The notes under the pieces: generated by a model | Databases searched by the model: none | Told to the model about the DNA's origin: nothing | The model's input: only the letters and a program-made list of their open reading frames with translations | Source of the DNA: Pseudonocardia broussonetiae | Lineage (GTDB): Bacteria > Actinomycetota > Actinomycetes > Mycobacteriales > Pseudonocardiaceae | NCBI RefSeq assembly: GCF_013155125.1 | Contig: NZ_CP053564.1 | Location: 2,921,501 to 2,985,500, forward strand | Reading direction: 5' to 3' | DNA: 64,000 bases | Part shown: positions 39,624 through 48,242 of the stretch, one piece after another | Layout of the letters: every line of letters begins with the position of its first letter | How positions within the stretch are numbered: the stretch's first letter is position 1 | Made by a program: the position numbers and the translations under genes

Positions 39624-40580
39624 TCAGAGGACGGGGTTGTGGTCGCTCTCCACGACCTCACCGGGTTCTGCGCCCGGGATGAACTTGCGCCAGTCCCCGC
39701 TCACCATCGTCGGGGCGTCGACCACCCGCACGCCGTCGGCGAAGTACGTGGTGGCCAGCACCATGCGGGGGACGGTGGTGAGGTTGGCGCCCGCGGTGTG
39801 GAAGCAGTGGGCGGAGTGGAAGCTCATCTCACCCGCCGCGAACGGCCCGTCCTCCACCGCCACCTCGCGCGCCCGGAACGCCTCGGACACGCCGCGGTCG
39901 TAGGACGTGCCGTGCTTGTCGAACGCGACGTCCTCGACCAGTCGCCACGTGTCGGCACCGCGGGCGAAGGCGAGCGGCCCCATCTCGCGGGGCGTCGGCT
40001 GCAGCGGGATCCAGGCCGTCAGCACGTCGGCCGAGGCGAGCGGGAAGTGGTGGGCGTCGAAGTGCCACGGCGTGCGGCCGGCTCCGGGCTCCTTGGACAG
40101 CGCGTTGTCGTGGTAGAGCCGCACCCGGTCGGCGCCGAGGAGCCCGGCCGCGATGCCGCCGATCCGGGGGGAGAGGACGGCGGCGCGCAGCAGCGGGTCC
40201 TCGAGCCACATCATCTCCAGGCTCTGGAACCCCACCGCCGGGTCGACGGCCGCGTCGAGCATCTCCCGCAGCCGCGCCCGCAGGCGCTCCAGCCCGCCCG
40301 GCGACAGCACCCCGGGGAGCTTGACGAACGACTCCGCCCGGAAGTGCGCGACCTGCGCACCGGTCAGCGGGTAGGGCTCGGCCAGTTCGGCGGCCAGCGC
40401 GTCGTCGGTGGGCAGCGGGCCGGGGTCGTGCGGAGCGGGGCTGGTCAGCGGGCCGGACGCCGCGGGACCGTCGGCGAGGGACATGTACCAGTCCCACCAC
40501 TGGTCGTTGCCCCGGTCCCACGCGACGGCCACGTCGGACGCGCCGCCGGCCGCCGTCGTGGCGGACAGGAACGGGTTCAC
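39624..40580 (-). CDS. Phytanoyl-CoA dioxygenase (PhyH) family protein
   Basis: Fe(II)/2-oxoglutarate oxygenase of 318 aa. The iron site is H-x-D in TPWHFDAHHFPL with the distal His in SFHSAHCFHTAGAN. The 2-oxoglutarate-binding Arg is likely in VPRMVLATTYF. Family members hydroxylate small metabolites as well as phytanoyl-CoA. GTG 40580 overlaps the preceding methyltransferase stop by 4 bp, so the two probably modify the same molecule. This pair is extra relative to the mycobacterial Rv3030-Rv3032 order. Confidence 0.85.
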   Translation of the reverse strand: MNPFLSATTAAGGASDVAVAWDRGNDQWWDWYMSLADGPAASGPLTSPAPHDPGPLPTDDALAAELAEPYPLTGAQVAHFRAESFVKLPGVLSPGGLERLRARLREMLDAAVDPAVGFQSLEMMWLEDPLLRAAVLSPRIGGIAAGLLGADRVRLYHDNALSKEPGAGRTPWHFDAHHFPLASADVLTAWIPLQPTPREMGPLAFARGADTWRLVEDVAFDKHGTSYDRGVSEAFRAREVAVEDGPFAAGEMSFHSAHCFHTAGANLTTVPRMVLATTYFADGVRVVDAPTMVSGDWRKFIPGAEPGEVVESDHNPVL

Positions 40581-41398
40581 GCGTTCTCCCACGTCATCAG
40601 GTGTGTCTCGTGGGTGAAGGTGTAGGCGCCGGAGGCGTCGCGGCAGCCGGCGAGGTACTCGCCCAGCGGACCGTCGGCCTCCATGGCCTCGAGCGGCACC
40701 GTGTCGTCGAACGCGCAGCGCTGCAGGAAGCCCTCGACGACGGCGCGGTCGGCCGACCCGGTCGTGTAGTGGATCGGCACCACCTGCGGTTCGACGCCCG
40801 CGGCGCGCAGCGCGTCGGCCACGCCCTCGGCGTCGGTGTAGGGGGTGACGTCCGGCGCGATCTCCGCGCGGTAGGCCTCGTAGAAGGCCAGGTAGTGCGA
40901 CCGCGCGCAGGCCTGGGCGACGACGCCGAACCCGCCGGGCCGCAGCGCCGCCACCATCCGCGCGACGCCCGCGCCGAGCTCGGCGGGCGGGATGGCGTAG
41001 AGCGCGTGCGTGGCCCACGCGACGTCGAACGCGCCCTCGGCGCACAGGTCCTGCAGGAACACCTCGTGCTCGCCGGCGGCGACGAACGGGGGACGCAGGA
41101 CGGCGCGGGCCTCGGCGATGGAGAAGGCGGACGGGTCGAGCAGGTCGACGGCGACCTCGGGCCGCTCCGGCAGCCCCGAGGCCAGCAGCGCGGACGGGAA
41201 CTTGCCGCTGCCGCAGGCCACGTCGAGGAGCCGGACGCGGTCGTCGACGGCGTGCGCGCGCAGGTCGGCGGCCCAGTCGCGGGCCGAGGCGAGCTGCCGG
41301 TAGTCCTCGGTCGCGAGCGCGTAGAACGCCTCCATCTCGGCGCGTCCCGCCTCGCTCCAGTGGTCGAGACTGCGGCGGGCCGTGTCGGGGGAGGTCAC
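40577..41398 (-). CDS. Class I SAM-dependent methyltransferase
   Basis: A 273-aa methyltransferase: motif I RLLDVACGSGKFPSALL, then VDLLDPSAFSIAEAR, and post-motif FDVAWATHALYAIPPAELG. It is coupled to PhyH by a 4-bp overlap. The start GTG 41398 is preferred over the open upstream sequence, which continues into the divergent promoter region. The C-terminal region (GEYLAGCRDASGAYTFTHE) is not one I recognise. The substrate is unknown. Confidence 0.82.
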   Translation of the reverse strand: MTSPDTARRSLDHWSEAGRAEMEAFYALATEDYRQLASARDWAADLRAHAVDDRVRLLDVACGSGKFPSALLASGLPERPEVAVDLLDPSAFSIAEARAVLRPPFVAAGEHEVFLQDLCAEGAFDVAWATHALYAIPPAELGAGVARMVAALRPGGFGVVAQACARSHYLAFYEAYRAEIAPDVTPYTDAEGVADALRAAGVEPQVVPIHYTTGSADRAVVEGFLQRCAFDDTVPLEAMEADGPLGEYLAGCRDASGAYTFTHETHLMTWENA

Positions 41399-41464
41399 CT
41401 TCCGAGCGAACCACAGCTCAGGTTTCGCCGCGCCCCGAACGGGTAGCGGCCCTAGCGTGGAACG

Positions 41465-42313
41465 GTGACCACCGCCGGCTCGACCCTCCCGCTCGACCGC
41501 CTGCGCGAGGAGGTCCGGGGCTGCGCACCCCTGCCGCCGCTGTCCGGCGAGCGCTACGCGCTCACCCACGCGGCCTACGAGGCGGCGAGCGACCAGCGCC
41601 CGCGGCTGCAGGAGTGGCTGGCCCGGGTGCTGCCGCCGCTGCTGGTGGGGTGCGACCCGGTGCGGGTCGTCGGGGTCGGGGTGGGCGACGGCAGCGTCGA
41701 CGCCCCGCTCGCCGCCGCGTTGGCCGCCGACGGTCGCCGCGTCCGCTACACGGGCGTGGAGCCGCACGCGCCGTCGGCGATGGGGTTCGCGGGGCGGCTG
41801 TCGGCGCTGCCCGCCGAGGCGCTGACGCCGTCGGTCGTCATCGGTGACTTCGCCGACCACGACGCCGGCCACCCCGCCGACCTGGTGCACTTCGTCCACT
41901 CGCTCTACTACGTCGACGACCTCGGCGCCTCGCTCGACCACGCGCTCACCATGGTCCGGCCGGGCGGTCTGGTCGTCGCCGCGACGGCCCCGCTCGAGCC
42001 GCTCTGCGTGCTCACCGAGCTGCTGTGCCCGTGGGGCGGGCACCGGCCGTGGTTCGCTTCCGACGTCCGCGACGAGCTCGACCTCCGCGGCCTCGAGGTC
42101 CGCACCGAGACCCTGGTCGGGCGCCTCGACGTCACCGACGTCCTGGCCGACCCGTGCGGGCGCGGCGAGGCGGTGTTCGACTTCCTCGTCGGCGCCCGCA
42201 CGGCCGCGATGACGCCCGCGGTGCGCGCCGCGGTGCTCGACCACCTGCGCGGCATCGAGGACGACGGGCACGTGCCGCACCCGCTGGACATGGTGATCGC
42301 GCGCGTGCGCTGA
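41465..42313 (+). CDS. SAM-dependent methyltransferase (histamine N-methyltransferase-like)
   Basis: A 282-aa protein divergent from the methyltransferase/PhyH pair. Motif I is VRVVGVGVGDGSVDAPLAA, then YTGVEPHAPSAMGFAG, and DLVHFVHSLYYVDDLGASLDHAL, a layout seen in HNMT-like small-amine methyltransferases. The motif I Gly pattern is less usual than GxGxG but still fits. The 66-bp divergent spacer probably co-regulates both directions. Confidence 0.78.
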   Translation: MTTAGSTLPLDRLREEVRGCAPLPPLSGERYALTHAAYEAASDQRPRLQEWLARVLPPLLVGCDPVRVVGVGVGDGSVDAPLAAALAADGRRVRYTGVEPHAPSAMGFAGRLSALPAEALTPSVVIGDFADHDAGHPADLVHFVHSLYYVDDLGASLDHALTMVRPGGLVVAATAPLEPLCVLTELLCPWGGHRPWFASDVRDELDLRGLEVRTETLVGRLDVTDVLADPCGRGEAVFDFLVGARTAAMTPAVRAAVLDHLRGIEDDGHVPHPLDMVIARVR

Positions 42314-42320
42314 GGGCGCT

Positions 42321-42396
42321 GGCTCGCACACAGCTTCCGGGGCTCGCACACAGGTCCGGCCCTGTGTGCCGGCCCCGCAGCCTGTGTGCGAACCCC
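42321..42396. repeat. Nested palindrome, family B copy 2
   Basis: Related to 27369-27442. It shares the outer arm GGCTCGCACACA, the inner CGCACACAGG arm and the central GGTCCGGCC. Two inner positions no longer pair, so this copy is less perfect. It lies between the convergent methyltransferase and GH57 genes. Confidence 0.8.
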
Positions 42397-42407
42397 CGGT
42401 ACCGGAG

Positions 42408-43880
42408 TCAGGGGCGCAGGTCGCGCGCGTCCACGTGGCCGAACGGGTGGGCGGGCCACTCCCGCACGCGGTGCTCCGCGGCCGCGCGGCGGCTGGCGTG
42501 CAGCAGCGCCGCCAGCTCGTCGACGCGGGCGGCATGGGCGTGCGCGCGGTCGCGGGCGTACCCGGCCGCCGAGTCCTTGGTCACCATGAAGGCCCAGTCG
42601 CTCGACAGCGCGAGCAGCGCCTCCTGGGCGAGCGCGTCGCGGAGGGGGTCGCGGGCGGGGCCGCCGGCCGGCACCGACAGCAGCGCCTTCTGCACCCGCG
42701 CGTTCAGCGCGACGAGGTCCTCGACCCCGGCCCACACCCGCCAGTCCTTGCCCGACCCCCACGACGACGGCGGCAGCTCCACCGCCTCGCCGACGAGGCC
42801 GTGCTCGACGGCCCCGGCCGGCGTCGTCACCCGCACCCCGGCGTCGGGCAGCGCGCGCAGCACCGCCTCCAGCCAGGCCGGGCCCTCGTGCCACCAGTGG
42901 CCGAACAGCTCGGTGTCGAAGGCGGCGACGGTCAGCGCCGGCCGGCCGTGCTGCTCGTACAGGCGGACGAGCCGGTCGCGGACGACGGACACGAAGTCGG
43001 CGGCGTCGCGCTCGACGGCGGCCGCGGCCCGCGCGGGGTCGTAGGGCGCCTTCTCGTGCGGCGGCACCGACCGACCGGTGACCCGGGCCGGCTTGAGGCC
43101 CGACGGGTGGTCGTAGGTGTGGAAGTCGCGGTAGTCGCGCCCGCCGGGGTAGCCCGCGCGGGGCGACCAGACGCGGTAGGTGACGTCGAGGTCGCGGGCG
43201 AACGCGAGCACGCCGGAGTCTCCGACGGGCCGCGCGAACGCCGTGTCGCCGCGCACCGCCGGACCGTCGACGAGGAACCGCGCCACGCCCGCGTCGGCGT
43301 ACTCCCGCTCCATCCCCGGCGCGTAGCCGCACTCCGGCGCCCAGATCCCCGCGGGCGTCGCGCCCAGCCGCAGCCGGGCGTCGGCCAGGCCCGTGGCCAG
43401 CGCGAACGCCCGCACCGGCGGCTCCAGCAGGGGGGCGAACGGGTGCGTCGCGGGCCCGCCGAGCAGCTCGACGGCCCCCGCGTCGGACAACCCGCGCAGC
43501 ACGGGCGACGCCCCGTGGCGCCAGCGGCGCTCGAACAGCTCCAACGCGGTGGTGGCGGCGCGGTGCTCGTGCGCGCCCAGCTCGGGCAGGCGCGCCGCGG
43601 CCTCGTGGGCGCGCAGGAGCCAGCCGCCGATCCAGTCGTGGACGCCGCGCAGGGAGTAGGGGTCGTCGAGCTGCGCGGCGAGGACGGGGGTGACGCCGAG
43701 CGCCACCAGGTCGCGGCGGCCCTCGGCGGCGAGGCGCTCCAGCACGTCGACGACGGGCAGGTAGGAGTGCGCCCACGACTGGTAGAGCCACTCCTCGCCG
43801 ACCGGCCAGCGCCCGTGGTGCGCCAGCCAGGGCAGGTGGCTGTGCAGGACCAGGCAGAAGGTGCCGACGGGGGCGGTCAT
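42408..43880 (-). CDS. GH57 (DUF1957) glucan branching-type enzyme, Rv3031-like
   Basis: A 490-aa glycoside hydrolase family 57 protein. The family signature at the N-terminus is LVLHSHLPWLAHHGRWP. The nucleophile region is GIWAPECGYAPGMERE, and the acid/base Asp is in AAFDTELFGHWWHEGP. The C-terminal DUF1957-type helical domain (SDWAFMVTKDSAAGYA) is present. It is the orthologue by position and family of Rv3031, a putative alpha-1,4-glucan branching enzyme. Its ATG overlaps the stop of the methyltransferase (ATGA), so its expression depends on transcription now starting in the integrated element. Confidence 0.9.
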   Translation of the reverse strand: MTAPVGTFCLVLHSHLPWLAHHGRWPVGEEWLYQSWAHSYLPVVDVLERLAAEGRRDLVALGVTPVLAAQLDDPYSLRGVHDWIGGWLLRAHEAAARLPELGAHEHRAATTALELFERRWRHGASPVLRGLSDAGAVELLGGPATHPFAPLLEPPVRAFALATGLADARLRLGATPAGIWAPECGYAPGMEREYADAGVARFLVDGPAVRGDTAFARPVGDSGVLAFARDLDVTYRVWSPRAGYPGGRDYRDFHTYDHPSGLKPARVTGRSVPPHEKAPYDPARAAAAVERDAADFVSVVRDRLVRLYEQHGRPALTVAAFDTELFGHWWHEGPAWLEAVLRALPDAGVRVTTPAGAVEHGLVGEAVELPPSSWGSGKDWRVWAGVEDLVALNARVQKALLSVPAGGPARDPLRDALAQEALLALSSDWAFMVTKDSAAGYARDRAHAHAARVDELAALLHASRRAAAEHRVREWPAHPFGHVDARDLRP

Positions 43881-44641
43881 CCGCGGGTGGCCAGGACGAG
43901 CAGGTCGAGGCTCGCGTCGACGTCGTCGCCGTGCAGCAGGAAGTCGTCGGTCGTCACCGACCCGACGTCCGCGAGCAGGGCGTCGGGCCACGGGTTCCCG
44001 TCGACGACGACCGCCACCTGCGCGTCGACGACCGACCCCCCGTGCCGCGCGTCCAGCGCGCGCAGCCGCGGCCCGTGGTGCAGACCCTGCACCTCGACGC
44101 CCGTGAACCCGGCGTCGCCCACCAGCCCGGCCAGCTCCGCGCCCGACAGCTCACGCGTGTGGAACGGGTTGAGCGGCGTGTCGCGGCCGGGGGAGAAGGT
44201 GATGCGGTTGGGCGTCGAGAGCAGCAGTGCGCCGCCCGGGCGCAGCACGCGCCGGCACTCCCGCAGGAACCGCTCCTGCTCCCACAGGTGCTCGACGACC
44301 TGCAGCGACACGACCACGTCGACGGCCCCGTCGCGCACCGGCAGCGCGACGAGGTTGGTGCGGGCGACGTCGACGCGGGGGTAGCGGTGGGTGACGTGGG
44401 CGGTGGTGAGGGAGTCGTAGTCGAGGGCGACGACCCGGCGCGCGACCCCGGCCAGCAGGTCCGCCCCGTACCCCTCGCCGCACCCGGCCTCGAGCACGAC
44501 GGCGCCGCGGCAGCGCTCGCGCAGGGCCTCGTAGACCACCTCGTGGCGGCGGAACCAGTAGTTCTCGTGGCTGACTCCCGGGACTGTACGCTCCCCCGTG
44601 AGCGGAAGGCAACCCTCGCCACCTGGCATTGTGTCGCGCAC
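43877..44641 (-). CDS. Rv3030-like methyltransferase with 5' end rebuilt by the integrated element
   Basis: A 254-aa SAM methyltransferase: motif I AVVLEAGCGEGYGADLLAG, VVALDYDSLTTAHV, FLRECRRVLRPGGALLLSTP. The gene crosses the left attachment site: codons from NYWFRRHEVVYEAL onward are chromosomal, while everything upstream of the 44552-44566 core belongs to the element. The element's segment encodes LPLTGERTVPGVSHE, almost the same as the displaced native LPLTGERTVPGIPEE, and provides AGGAGG 9 nt before GTG 44641. An internal ATG at 44629 is the alternative start. The product should remain functional, but its promoter is now element DNA divergent from the integrase. Confidence 0.85.
   Translation of the reverse strand: MRDTMPGGEGCLPLTGERTVPGVSHENYWFRRHEVVYEALRERCRGAVVLEAGCGEGYGADLLAGVARRVVALDYDSLTTAHVTHRYPRVDVARTNLVALPVRDGAVDVVVSLQVVEHLWEQERFLRECRRVLRPGGALLLSTPNRITFSPGRDTPLNPFHTRELSGAELAGLVGDAGFTGVEVQGLHHGPRLRALDARHGGSVVDAQVAVVVDGNPWPDALLADVGSVTTDDFLLHGDDVDASLDLLVLATRG
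44552..44566. other. attL core
   Basis: GAACCAGTAGTTCTC, within codons for ENYWF of the methyltransferase (reverse strand). The core contains the dyad GAAC-CAGTA-GTTC, as expected for paired integrase core-binding sites around a short crossover. Confidence 0.85.
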
Positions 44642-44708
44642 CCGACATGACCTCCTGACGTCCTGAGTTCCGCATGCCGCCTTGCGAGACGAGAACCTCG
44701 CAGCAGCG

Positions 44709-44714
44709 TACAGT
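44709..44714 (+). promoter_or_regulatory. -10 element for leaderless integrase transcript
   Basis: TACAGT (TANNNT) ends 6 nt before GTG 44721, so transcription could begin at the start codon. There is no Shine-Dalgarno sequence at this start. No good -35 is visible. Confidence 0.35.
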
Positions 44715-44720
44715 CTCCCC

Positions 44721-45650
44721 GTGGATGCGCTGGCGGACTGGCAAGACGAGTGGGAACTAGTCCTGACCCATGAGCGCAAGGTCGCCGACCTCTCGCGCGT
44801 GACGTACGTCCGAGCGGTGCGTCAGCTACGGGCGTTCCTCGCTGAGCGCCACCCGACCGTGACGACCCCCGGTCAGGTCACCGCTCGCCACGTCGGGGAG
44901 TTCCTGTCGGGCATGGCAGACGAGGGCCGCGGGCAGAACACCCTGCGCATCCGGCTCAAGAGCCTGCGGCTGTGGTTCGGGTACCTCGCCACGCAGGACG
45001 GCAGCGGTGTCGTCCAGAACCCTGCTGCGGGCGTCGCATTGCCCGAGGAGAGCCTCCCGCCCGTACCCGTGATCCCCGACGGGGACCTCACGGGGCTGCT
45101 CCAGACGATGGCCGGTCCTACGTTCATCGACCGCCGCGACACCGCGATCATCCGCATGCTGCTCGACACCGGTGTCCGCCGCGGCGAACTGGTCGGGATC
45201 GACGTCGCCGACCTGGACCTGCAACAGCAGGAAGTGACGCTCCACCGGACGAAGGGCGGCCGCCCCCGGATCGTGCCGTTCGGAGGCAAGACTGCGATCG
45301 CGCTGCGGAAGTACCTGCGGGCTCGGGATCAGCGCCGCGCCGGCCGGGAGTCGCCGGCCCTGTTCCTGTCGGCGCGATGGGACGGCGCAGGGGACGGGCG
45401 AATGACCGGCGGCGGCGTCGGCGAGATGCTGACCCGCCGGTGCGCCGTCGCTGGCATGGACCCGATCCACGCTCATCAGTTCCGGCACACCTGGGCTGAC
45501 GACCTGCTGTCGCACGGCGCGAACGAGGGCGACGTCGAGCGGCTCGCAGGGTGGCGGTCACCGCTCATGGTCCGCCGGTACGGGCGATCCGTGGCGGACC
45601 GACGAGCACGTGACTCCGCGCGCCGGCTCGCGCGCGGCGATCGGGTCTAG
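44721..45650 (+). CDS. int: Tyrosine recombinase/integrase
   Basis: A 309-aa phage-type integrase. The N-terminal SAM-like core-binding domain (residues about 5-95, VTYVRAVRQLRAFLAERHP) is followed by the catalytic domain with Arg in DTGVRRGELVGID (R153), Lys in LHRTKGGRPRI, HQFR (H252, R255), a Trp in place of the third His (AGWRSPLM) and the nucleophile Tyr287 in VRRYGRS. An upstream TTG (44682) could lengthen it by 13 residues. It lies 155 bp from attL and reads into the element. It should catalyse integration at the 15-bp core. No separate excisionase was recognised. Confidence 0.92.
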   Translation: MDALADWQDEWELVLTHERKVADLSRVTYVRAVRQLRAFLAERHPTVTTPGQVTARHVGEFLSGMADEGRGQNTLRIRLKSLRLWFGYLATQDGSGVVQNPAAGVALPEESLPPVPVIPDGDLTGLLQTMAGPTFIDRRDTAIIRMLLDTGVRRGELVGIDVADLDLQQQEVTLHRTKGGRPRIVPFGGKTAIALRKYLRARDQRRAGRESPALFLSARWDGAGDGRMTGGGVGEMLTRRCAVAGMDPIHAHQFRHTWADDLLSHGANEGDVERLAGWRSPLMVRRYGRSVADRRARDSARRLARGDRV

Positions 45651-45728
45651 TTCATCGCTCTACTGTAGCTCTCTGCAACGGCGCCAGGCGCTGTCCCTGC
45701 TCAAAAGCGTGGCGCAGCGCGGGGGGGT

Positions 45729-45757
45729 TTGCACAAAGTAACGGCGTGCTATACGTT
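45729..45757 (+). promoter_or_regulatory. Strong predicted promoter after int
   Basis: TTGCAC (45729-45734), 17-bp spacer, TACGTT (45752-45757), in an unusually AT-containing stretch for this window. It would drive the 45865-48221 genes. The 214 bp from 45651 to 45864 contain no gene. Confidence 0.55.
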
Positions 45758-45864
45758 TCTCGGCAAGGGAGTGGCTGCGCGTAACCGCACATGCGCGCAG
45801 TGGATCAGTCCACAGGCCACATCGACCAGGGGACTGGTCGAGCAACAGGAAGTAGTGCGGTTCC

Positions 45865-46119
45865 ATGGCTCTAGATCGAGCTCAGCGCCGGCTGCGCGCG
45901 CAGATCGCAGCGAACGCCCGATGGTCCCGCGAGGACCCCGCCGTGAACGCCCATCGCGGGCAGGCCGGTCTCACCGCTCGGTTCGAGCGTGAAGTAGACC
46001 CCCGCGGCGACCTCGACCCCGCCGAGCGCGAACGACGAGTGGAGTGCGCCCGCCGCGCCCACTTCCAGCGTCTCGCGCTGGCCTCCAGCAAGGCCCGGCG
46101 TGCCGCCGTGTCTGCCTGA
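45865..46119 (+). CDS. Small basic hypothetical protein of the element
   Basis: An 84-aa protein, Arg/Ala-rich and helical (ALDRAQRRLRAQIAANARW; ERRVECARRAHFQRLALASS). Proteins with this opening are frequent in actinobacterial mobile elements. Their function is unknown, and a nucleic-acid-binding role is only suggested by charge. An AGGAAG lies about 12 nt upstream. It is not recognisable as an excisionase, since no winged-helix pattern is seen. Confidence 0.6.
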   Translation: MALDRAQRRLRAQIAANARWSREDPAVNAHRGQAGLTARFEREVDPRGDLDPAERERRVECARRAHFQRLALASSKARRAAVSA

Positions 46120-46209
46120 TCCACTCCCCAGGCACGACGAGGGCCCGCTCCCCAGCTCCCCAGCCAGAACAACGGGCCCGCGTGTGTCGTTACCGAAGGA
46201 CGACGCGAC

Positions 46210-46545
46210 ATGTCATCCAACCGCAGGAACAGGATAGCCCGCCGTACCGACCGCGGGACACCCCGACGAACGACCTCACGTCGACACGGCCAGCACATGA
46301 CCACGGCGGACGTGGCCGAGATCGTCGTGATCGTCCGCGCCGATGGGGAGGACCCCGGCTACGGCGGGTACCTCGCGTACCTCGTCGACGAGGACGGCTC
46401 CACGCCGATCCGCATCTTCCAGGGCACCGCGGAGATCCCCCCGGGGTGCCCCACCGTGACCGACTCGGACGGCGTCACGATCATGGCCCATAGCCACGCC
46501 AGGTGCCCGGTCGTGGTCCAGGCCCGCCGGCTGTTCGCGCCATGA
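46210..46545 (+). CDS. Hypothetical protein of the element
   Basis: A 111-aa protein. A basic first 30 residues (RRNRIARRTDRGTPRRTTSRR) could be dispensable if translation starts at the internal ATG (HMTTADVAEIVV). The remainder (VIVRADGEDPGYGGYLAYLVDEDG) looks like a compact beta-rich domain. Its stop overlaps the helicase-like gene start by 4 bp (ATGA), so the two are coupled. Confidence 0.6.
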   Translation: MSSNRRNRIARRTDRGTPRRTTSRRHGQHMTTADVAEIVVIVRADGEDPGYGGYLAYLVDEDGSTPIRIFQGTAEIPPGCPTVTDSDGVTIMAHSHARCPVVVQARRLFAP

Positions 46546-48221
46546 CCGCCATGACCACGCCCGCCGTCGCCGACGAGAACGACCACTTCGGCGACCTGGC
46601 CCCAATCGTCGCGGGTGAGCGGGACTGGCGGTACCACGCCGACACCCTCGACACAGACCTGGGCGCGTTCGTGCGCGACGCCGATCGGATGCGGTCCAAC
46701 ACGGTCGTGCGCGAGCTCGACGACCCGGACATGACCGCTGAGACCGCCCGCTGGCAGCTCAACCTGCGCAGCACGGCGGCGGACGTGGAGCCGTGCGCAG
46801 CGATGCAGCGGGCCGTGGACAAGTGGGCCGACGGATCCCGGGCCGGGCAGTTCTCCGGGGCGCTGGCCGTGATCCGGCTCGACGAGCGCGAACACCGCGG
46901 CCTCGCCACGGCCGTCGACCAGCTCTGGCAGGTCCGGGCGAAGGACGAGCGAGACTTCAACAGGGTCCTGCGCGATGCGCGGAAGATCGTCCTCAGCGAC
47001 CCAACACCCGAGGACGAGCGCGGGTGCGACTGCGACGAAGGCCCGTTGGCCTGGGTCGCCGACGCCACGATCTCCGGCGGCGGAGGCGCGACGACTTCGA
47101 GCGGGGACAAGTCCACGCCGGGTGGGCGTCGGCTGCGCATGGTCCGAGCGTCGGCTGTCCAGCCGCAGGCCGCGCGGTGGTTGTGGCAGACCGGCGAGTA
47201 CGGGCGGATCCCACTCGGCGAGGTCAGCGTGCTCGCCGGCCGCGGCAACGTCGGCAAGTCGCCGTTCGCGCTCTGGTGCGCAGCGCGCATCACCCGCGGC
47301 GACCTGCCTGGCGAGCTGTCCGGCAGCCCCGCCGACGTCCTGATCTACGCATCCGAGGACAGCCACGAACACACCACCGTGCCCCGCCTCACCGCCGCGG
47401 GCGCCGACCTCGACCGGGTGCACCTGCTCAACGGCACCGAGACCGACGAGGACCCGGAGATGCCGCTCGTGTGGGCGCGCGACATCGATCTCATCCGCGA
47501 CGCCGTCGAACAGACCCGTGCGCAACTGCTCGTGATCGACCCCCTGATCGACGTGCACCGCGGCGGCGCCAACACCGACCGCACCGACGACGTCCGCGCC
47601 GGCCTGCGCCCCCTCGTCGCCCTGGCACACCGCACCGGGGCCGCCGTCGCTGGTGTCGCCCACTTCAACAAGCAGCGCACCGGCGACGTGGCGTCACTGC
47701 TCTCGGGCAGCCACGGGCTACGCGACACCGTGCGCGCCGTCCTGGCGTTCGTCGAGCGCCCCGACGGCGAGCGGGTGCTCGGGCAGGACAAGAACAACCT
47801 CGGCCGCGCAGGCGACGACGTGCCCCGCCTGACCTACGACATGGCATCGGTCGACGTGCTCATCGGCGGAGCTCCGGTCAGCCAGCCAGTGTTCACGATC
47901 ACCGGCACCACCGACGACACCCTGTCCGACGTCCTGCTCGGCGGCGCCAACGACCGCGCCGATCTGCCCGACGACACCGCGTGGCTGTTCGAGCTCGTCG
48001 CCGCAGGTCACCCTCTGCCGCTGCACGCGAAGAAGTGCGCCGACGAGGCCGAACGCCGCGGGTTCAAGTGGGACACCGTCAGCCGCAAGGCCCGCCGGTC
48101 CGGCCTGCTCGTCAGCCGCCAGCAGCGCGGCGCGGTCACCACCTGGGTATGGACCCTGACCGAAAGCGGCGCGCGACGGGCTGGCAAAGCCCCCGTCATG
48201 CCCGAGGCCGAAAGTGCCTGA
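46542..48221 (+). CDS. RecA-fold AAA ATPase, RepA-helicase-like
   Basis: A 559-aa protein. The central ATPase has Walker A GRGNVGKS (residues 233-240), YASEDSHEHTTVPRL, and Walker B LLVIDPLID with VAHFNKQRT downstream, the order found in RepA/RSF1010-type and AAA_25 replicative helicase-like proteins. The N-terminal 180 residues are helical and not recognised. The C-terminal 80 residues (KCADEAERRGFKWDTVSRKARRSG) look like a winged helix. The iteron array begins 22 bp after its stop, so it is the natural candidate for a replication protein acting there (inference). Confidence 0.8.
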   Translation: MTAMTTPAVADENDHFGDLAPIVAGERDWRYHADTLDTDLGAFVRDADRMRSNTVVRELDDPDMTAETARWQLNLRSTAADVEPCAAMQRAVDKWADGSRAGQFSGALAVIRLDEREHRGLATAVDQLWQVRAKDERDFNRVLRDARKIVLSDPTPEDERGCDCDEGPLAWVADATISGGGGATTSSGDKSTPGGRRLRMVRASAVQPQAARWLWQTGEYGRIPLGEVSVLAGRGNVGKSPFALWCAARITRGDLPGELSGSPADVLIYASEDSHEHTTVPRLTAAGADLDRVHLLNGTETDEDPEMPLVWARDIDLIRDAVEQTRAQLLVIDPLIDVHRGGANTDRTDDVRAGLRPLVALAHRTGAAVAGVAHFNKQRTGDVASLLSGSHGLRDTVRAVLAFVERPDGERVLGQDKNNLGRAGDDVPRLTYDMASVDVLIGGAPVSQPVFTITGTTDDTLSDVLLGGANDRADLPDDTAWLFELVAAGHPLPLHAKKCADEAERRGFKWDTVSRKARRSGLLVSRQQRGAVTTWVWTLTESGARRAGKAPVMPEAESA

Positions 48222-48242
48222 ACCCGTGCCCGCATCCGAGTG

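Noticed and set aside
44552..44640. tRNA gene as the integration target
   Set aside because: No cloverleaf or T-loop consensus is found at either end. The core lies in methyltransferase codons instead.
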